Shown one piece after another: positions 6,579 to 8,225 of a DNA stretch of 8,225 bases. How positions within the stretch are numbered: the stretch's first letter is position 1; each line of letters begins with the position of its first letter. The notes beneath the pieces were generated by a model that had not been told where the DNA came from, made no database searches, and saw only the letters and a program-made list of their open reading frames with translations. Made by a program: the position numbers and the translations under genes. This DNA is from Erysipelotrichaceae bacterium (lineage in GTDB: Bacteria; Bacillota_I; Bacilli_A; Erysipelotrichales; Erysipelotrichaceae), in assembly GCA_017419065.1 (NCBI GenBank), contig JAFOMB010000029.1, forward strand, positions 1 to 8,225, read 5' to 3'.

Positions 6579-8225
6579 AAATATCCAGGTTCTTGACGAA
6601 GTGGGCATTCTCGACGATGAAGTTCTTACGCGGTTCCACTTCATCACCCATCAGCATCGAGAAGACAGAGTCAGCGTCGATCGCGTCCTGTATGGTCACT
6701 CTCTTGAGTGTCCTGTGCTCCGGATCCAGTGTGGTCTCCCAGAGCTGCTGAGGATCCATCTCACCGAGACCTTTATAACGCTGGATGTCATACTTCTCAT
6801 CCCCGTAGTCTCTCTTGGCGATCTCCAGTTCCTCATCGGAGTAGCAGTAGCGAAGGATCTTCTGTCCTTTGTTCAATCTGTATAGAGGCGGCATGGCCAG
6901 ATAGACATAGCCTCCTTCGATCAGCGGTTTGAAGTATCTGTATAAGAATGTCAGCATCAATGTAGAGATATGCTGGCCGTCGACATCCGCATCGGTCATG
7001 ATGACGATCTTGTGATAGCGGAGCTTGGAGATATCGAAGTCTTCCCCGATACCGCAGCCGAAGGCCTGTATCATCATGCGGATCTCGGCGTTGTCGAAGA
7101 TCCGGTGCAGTCTGGCCTTTTCGACGTTGAGGATCTTTCCTCGTAACGGTAAGACAGCCTGAAAGTTGGAATCTCTGCCGTCCTTGGCGGAACCGCCGGC
7201 GGAGTTACCCTCGACGATGTAGATCTCGCAGATCGAAGCGTCCCTAGAAGCGCAGTCATTTAATTTCGTAGGCAGATTGGAACCGGAGAAGTCATCCTTC
7301 CTTCTGACCGTCTCTCTGGCCTTCTGGGCAGCAATACGGGCATCAGCGGCTGATCTGGCCTTGTCGATGATGATCTTGGCCGTATCCGGATTCTCCAGGA
7401 GGAATCTCTTCAGGTAGTCGCCGAAGATCTTGTTGACGACGATACGGACTTCCGCGTTGCCTAACTTTCCTTTGGTCTGTCCTTCATACTGCGGATCCGG
7501 ATGCTTGACGGAGATGATGGCTGTCAGACCTTCCTTTAAGTCATCTATAGAAAACCTGTTGTCATCCTTCTTGAAGAGGTTGTTGTCTTCCGCATATTTA
7601 TTGATGACTCTCTGCAATGTCTGCCGGAATCCATCCAGATGCATGCCGCCTTCCGGGGTGAAGATGTTGTTGCAGAAGGAATAGACCTTCTCGGAATAGG
7701 AAGTATTGTACTGAAGAGCCACTTCTACCGCGATGGATGTCTCGCTGTCCTGGCCATCACAGTACAGGACTTCTTCATGGAGTTTGTTTTCATTCTCATT
7801 GAGGAAGTCGACATATTCCTTGATGCCTCCCTCATAACAGAAGTGCGTTTCCTTTTCGTGTTCATCTTCCTTCTGCCAGTAGAAGTTGAGATGGATGCCT
7901 TTGTTTAAGAAGGCCATCTGTCTTATACGTTCGAATAAGGTACGGTAGTTGTAGACAGTACCTTCCTTGAAGATCTCCGGGTCAGCCTTGAAGCGGACTG
8001 TGGAACCTGTTTTCTCTTTTTCGCAGGTACCGATCTCTTTTAACGGCTGATCGACCTTGCCGCCGTTGTGGAAGCGGACGAAGTAGACCTTGCCGTCCTT
8101 ATGGATCGTGACTTCCAGCCATTCACTCAAGGCATTGACGACAGAGGCACCGACGCCATGCAGACCGCCGGATACTTTATAAGCACCGCCGCCGAACTTG
8201 CCGCCTGCGTGCAGGACGGTAAAGA
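6577..8225 (-). CDS. gyrB: DNA gyrase subunit B (5' end outside window)
   Basis: The frame is open from the window edge (first full codon at 8223-8221) to the TAA at 6579-6577, giving 548 residues. About 90 to 100 N-terminal residues are missing compared with a usual GyrB of about 640. The visible part opens in the GHKL ATPase domain at VLHAGGKFGGGAYK, then the ATP-lid sequence GGLHGVGASVVNALSEWLEV. The transducer carries the QTK loop (7479-7471) with the ATP-contacting lysine. The TOPRIM domain has VEGNSAGGSAKDGRD and LPLRGKILNVEKAR (about 7212-7110) and the metal-binding TDADVDG (about 6996-6976). QRYKGLGEMDPQQLWETT and a KNLDI C-terminus follow; these and the gyrA neighbour support GyrB over ParE. 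GyrB hydrolyses ATP to drive strand passage. The first TOPRIM motif has Asn where Asp is usual (codon 7206-7204). Any upstream neighbour is outside the window. Confidence 0.97.
   Translation of the reverse strand, partial: FTVLHAGGKFGGGAYKVSGGLHGVGASVVNALSEWLEVTIHKDGKVYFVRFHNGGKVDQPLKEIGTCEKEKTGSTVRFKADPEIFKEGTVYNYRTLFERIRQMAFLNKGIHLNFYWQKEDEHEKETHFCYEGGIKEYVDFLNENENKLHEEVLYCDGQDSETSIAVEVALQYNTSYSEKVYSFCNNIFTPEGGMHLDGFRQTLQRVINKYAEDNNLFKKDDNRFSIDDLKEGLTAIISVKHPDPQYEGQTKGKLGNAEVRIVVNKIFGDYLKRFLLENPDTAKIIIDKARSAADARIAAQKARETVRRKDDFSGSNLPTKLNDCASRDASICEIYIVEGNSAGGSAKDGRDSNFQAVLPLRGKILNVEKARLHRIFDNAEIRMMIQAFGCGIGEDFDISKLRYHKIVIMTDADVDGQHISTLMLTFLYRYFKPLIEGGYVYLAMPPLYRLNKGQKILRYCYSDEELEIAKRDYGDEKYDIQRYKGLGEMDPQQLWETTLDPEHRTLKRVTIQDAIDADSVFSMLMGDEVEPRKNFIVENAHFVKNLDI

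Noticed and set aside
7074..7259. Minus-strand open frame of 61 codons inside gyrB
   Set aside because: It lies out of frame within the GyrB TOPRIM domain, which accounts fully for the sequence.
8128..8130. TTG as the start of GyrB
   Set aside because: The frame is open upstream to the window edge and encodes the conserved ATP-lid sequence (GGLHGVGASVVNA), so the TTG is an internal leucine codon and the gene starts outside the window.

Overview
The window reads as a piece of a bacterial chromosome, most likely Firmicutes (Bacillota). GyrB and GyrA look Gram-positive, Shine-Dalgarno sites are strong and purine-rich, and genes are tightly packed and co-directional. The base composition is balanced rather than AT-rich. 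A lineage such as Erysipelotrichia would fit, but I cannot fix the taxon from sequence alone. Every gene I can support lies on the minus strand, so transcription runs from position 8225 towards 1.

Layout in transcription order: (1) the 3' part of gyrB (8225 to 6577, start outside the window); (2) complete gyrA (6567-4081), whose Shine-Dalgarno site overlaps the gyrB stop; (3) an inosine-uridine-type nucleoside hydrolase (4103-3159), whose start lies inside the end of gyrA; (4) tldD (3143-1710), a zinc metallopeptidase subunit; (5) tldE/pmbA (1708-428), its non-catalytic partner, one base after tldD; (6) a hairpin terminator (386-360); (7) the 5' part of a small lipoprotein gene (321 to 1, running off the window) with its own -10 box. 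Junctions 1 to 5 are overlaps or gaps of at most 15 bases, which indicates one operon, gyrB-gyrA-nucleoside hydrolase-tldD-tldE.

GyrB and GyrA form DNA gyrase (A2B2), which introduces negative supercoils. TldD and TldE form a heteromeric protease. In E. coli that protease is known from two gyrase-poison stories: CcdB (LetD) tolerance with CcdA turnover, and maturation of the gyrase inhibitor microcin B17. Its placement directly behind gyrBA is the most interesting feature of the window. The nucleoside hydrolase cleaves nucleosides to base and ribose, and its presence in this operon has no obvious explanation.

At residue level the clearest oddity is in GyrB. The TOPRIM motif reads EGNSAGG instead of EGDSAGG, so Asn occupies the position equivalent to E. 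coli Asp426, where D426N gives quinolone resistance. I found no mobile element, CRISPR array, RNA gene or clear pseudogene. The only non-coding stretch longer than 15 bases is 322-427, which holds the terminator and the lipoprotein promoter.
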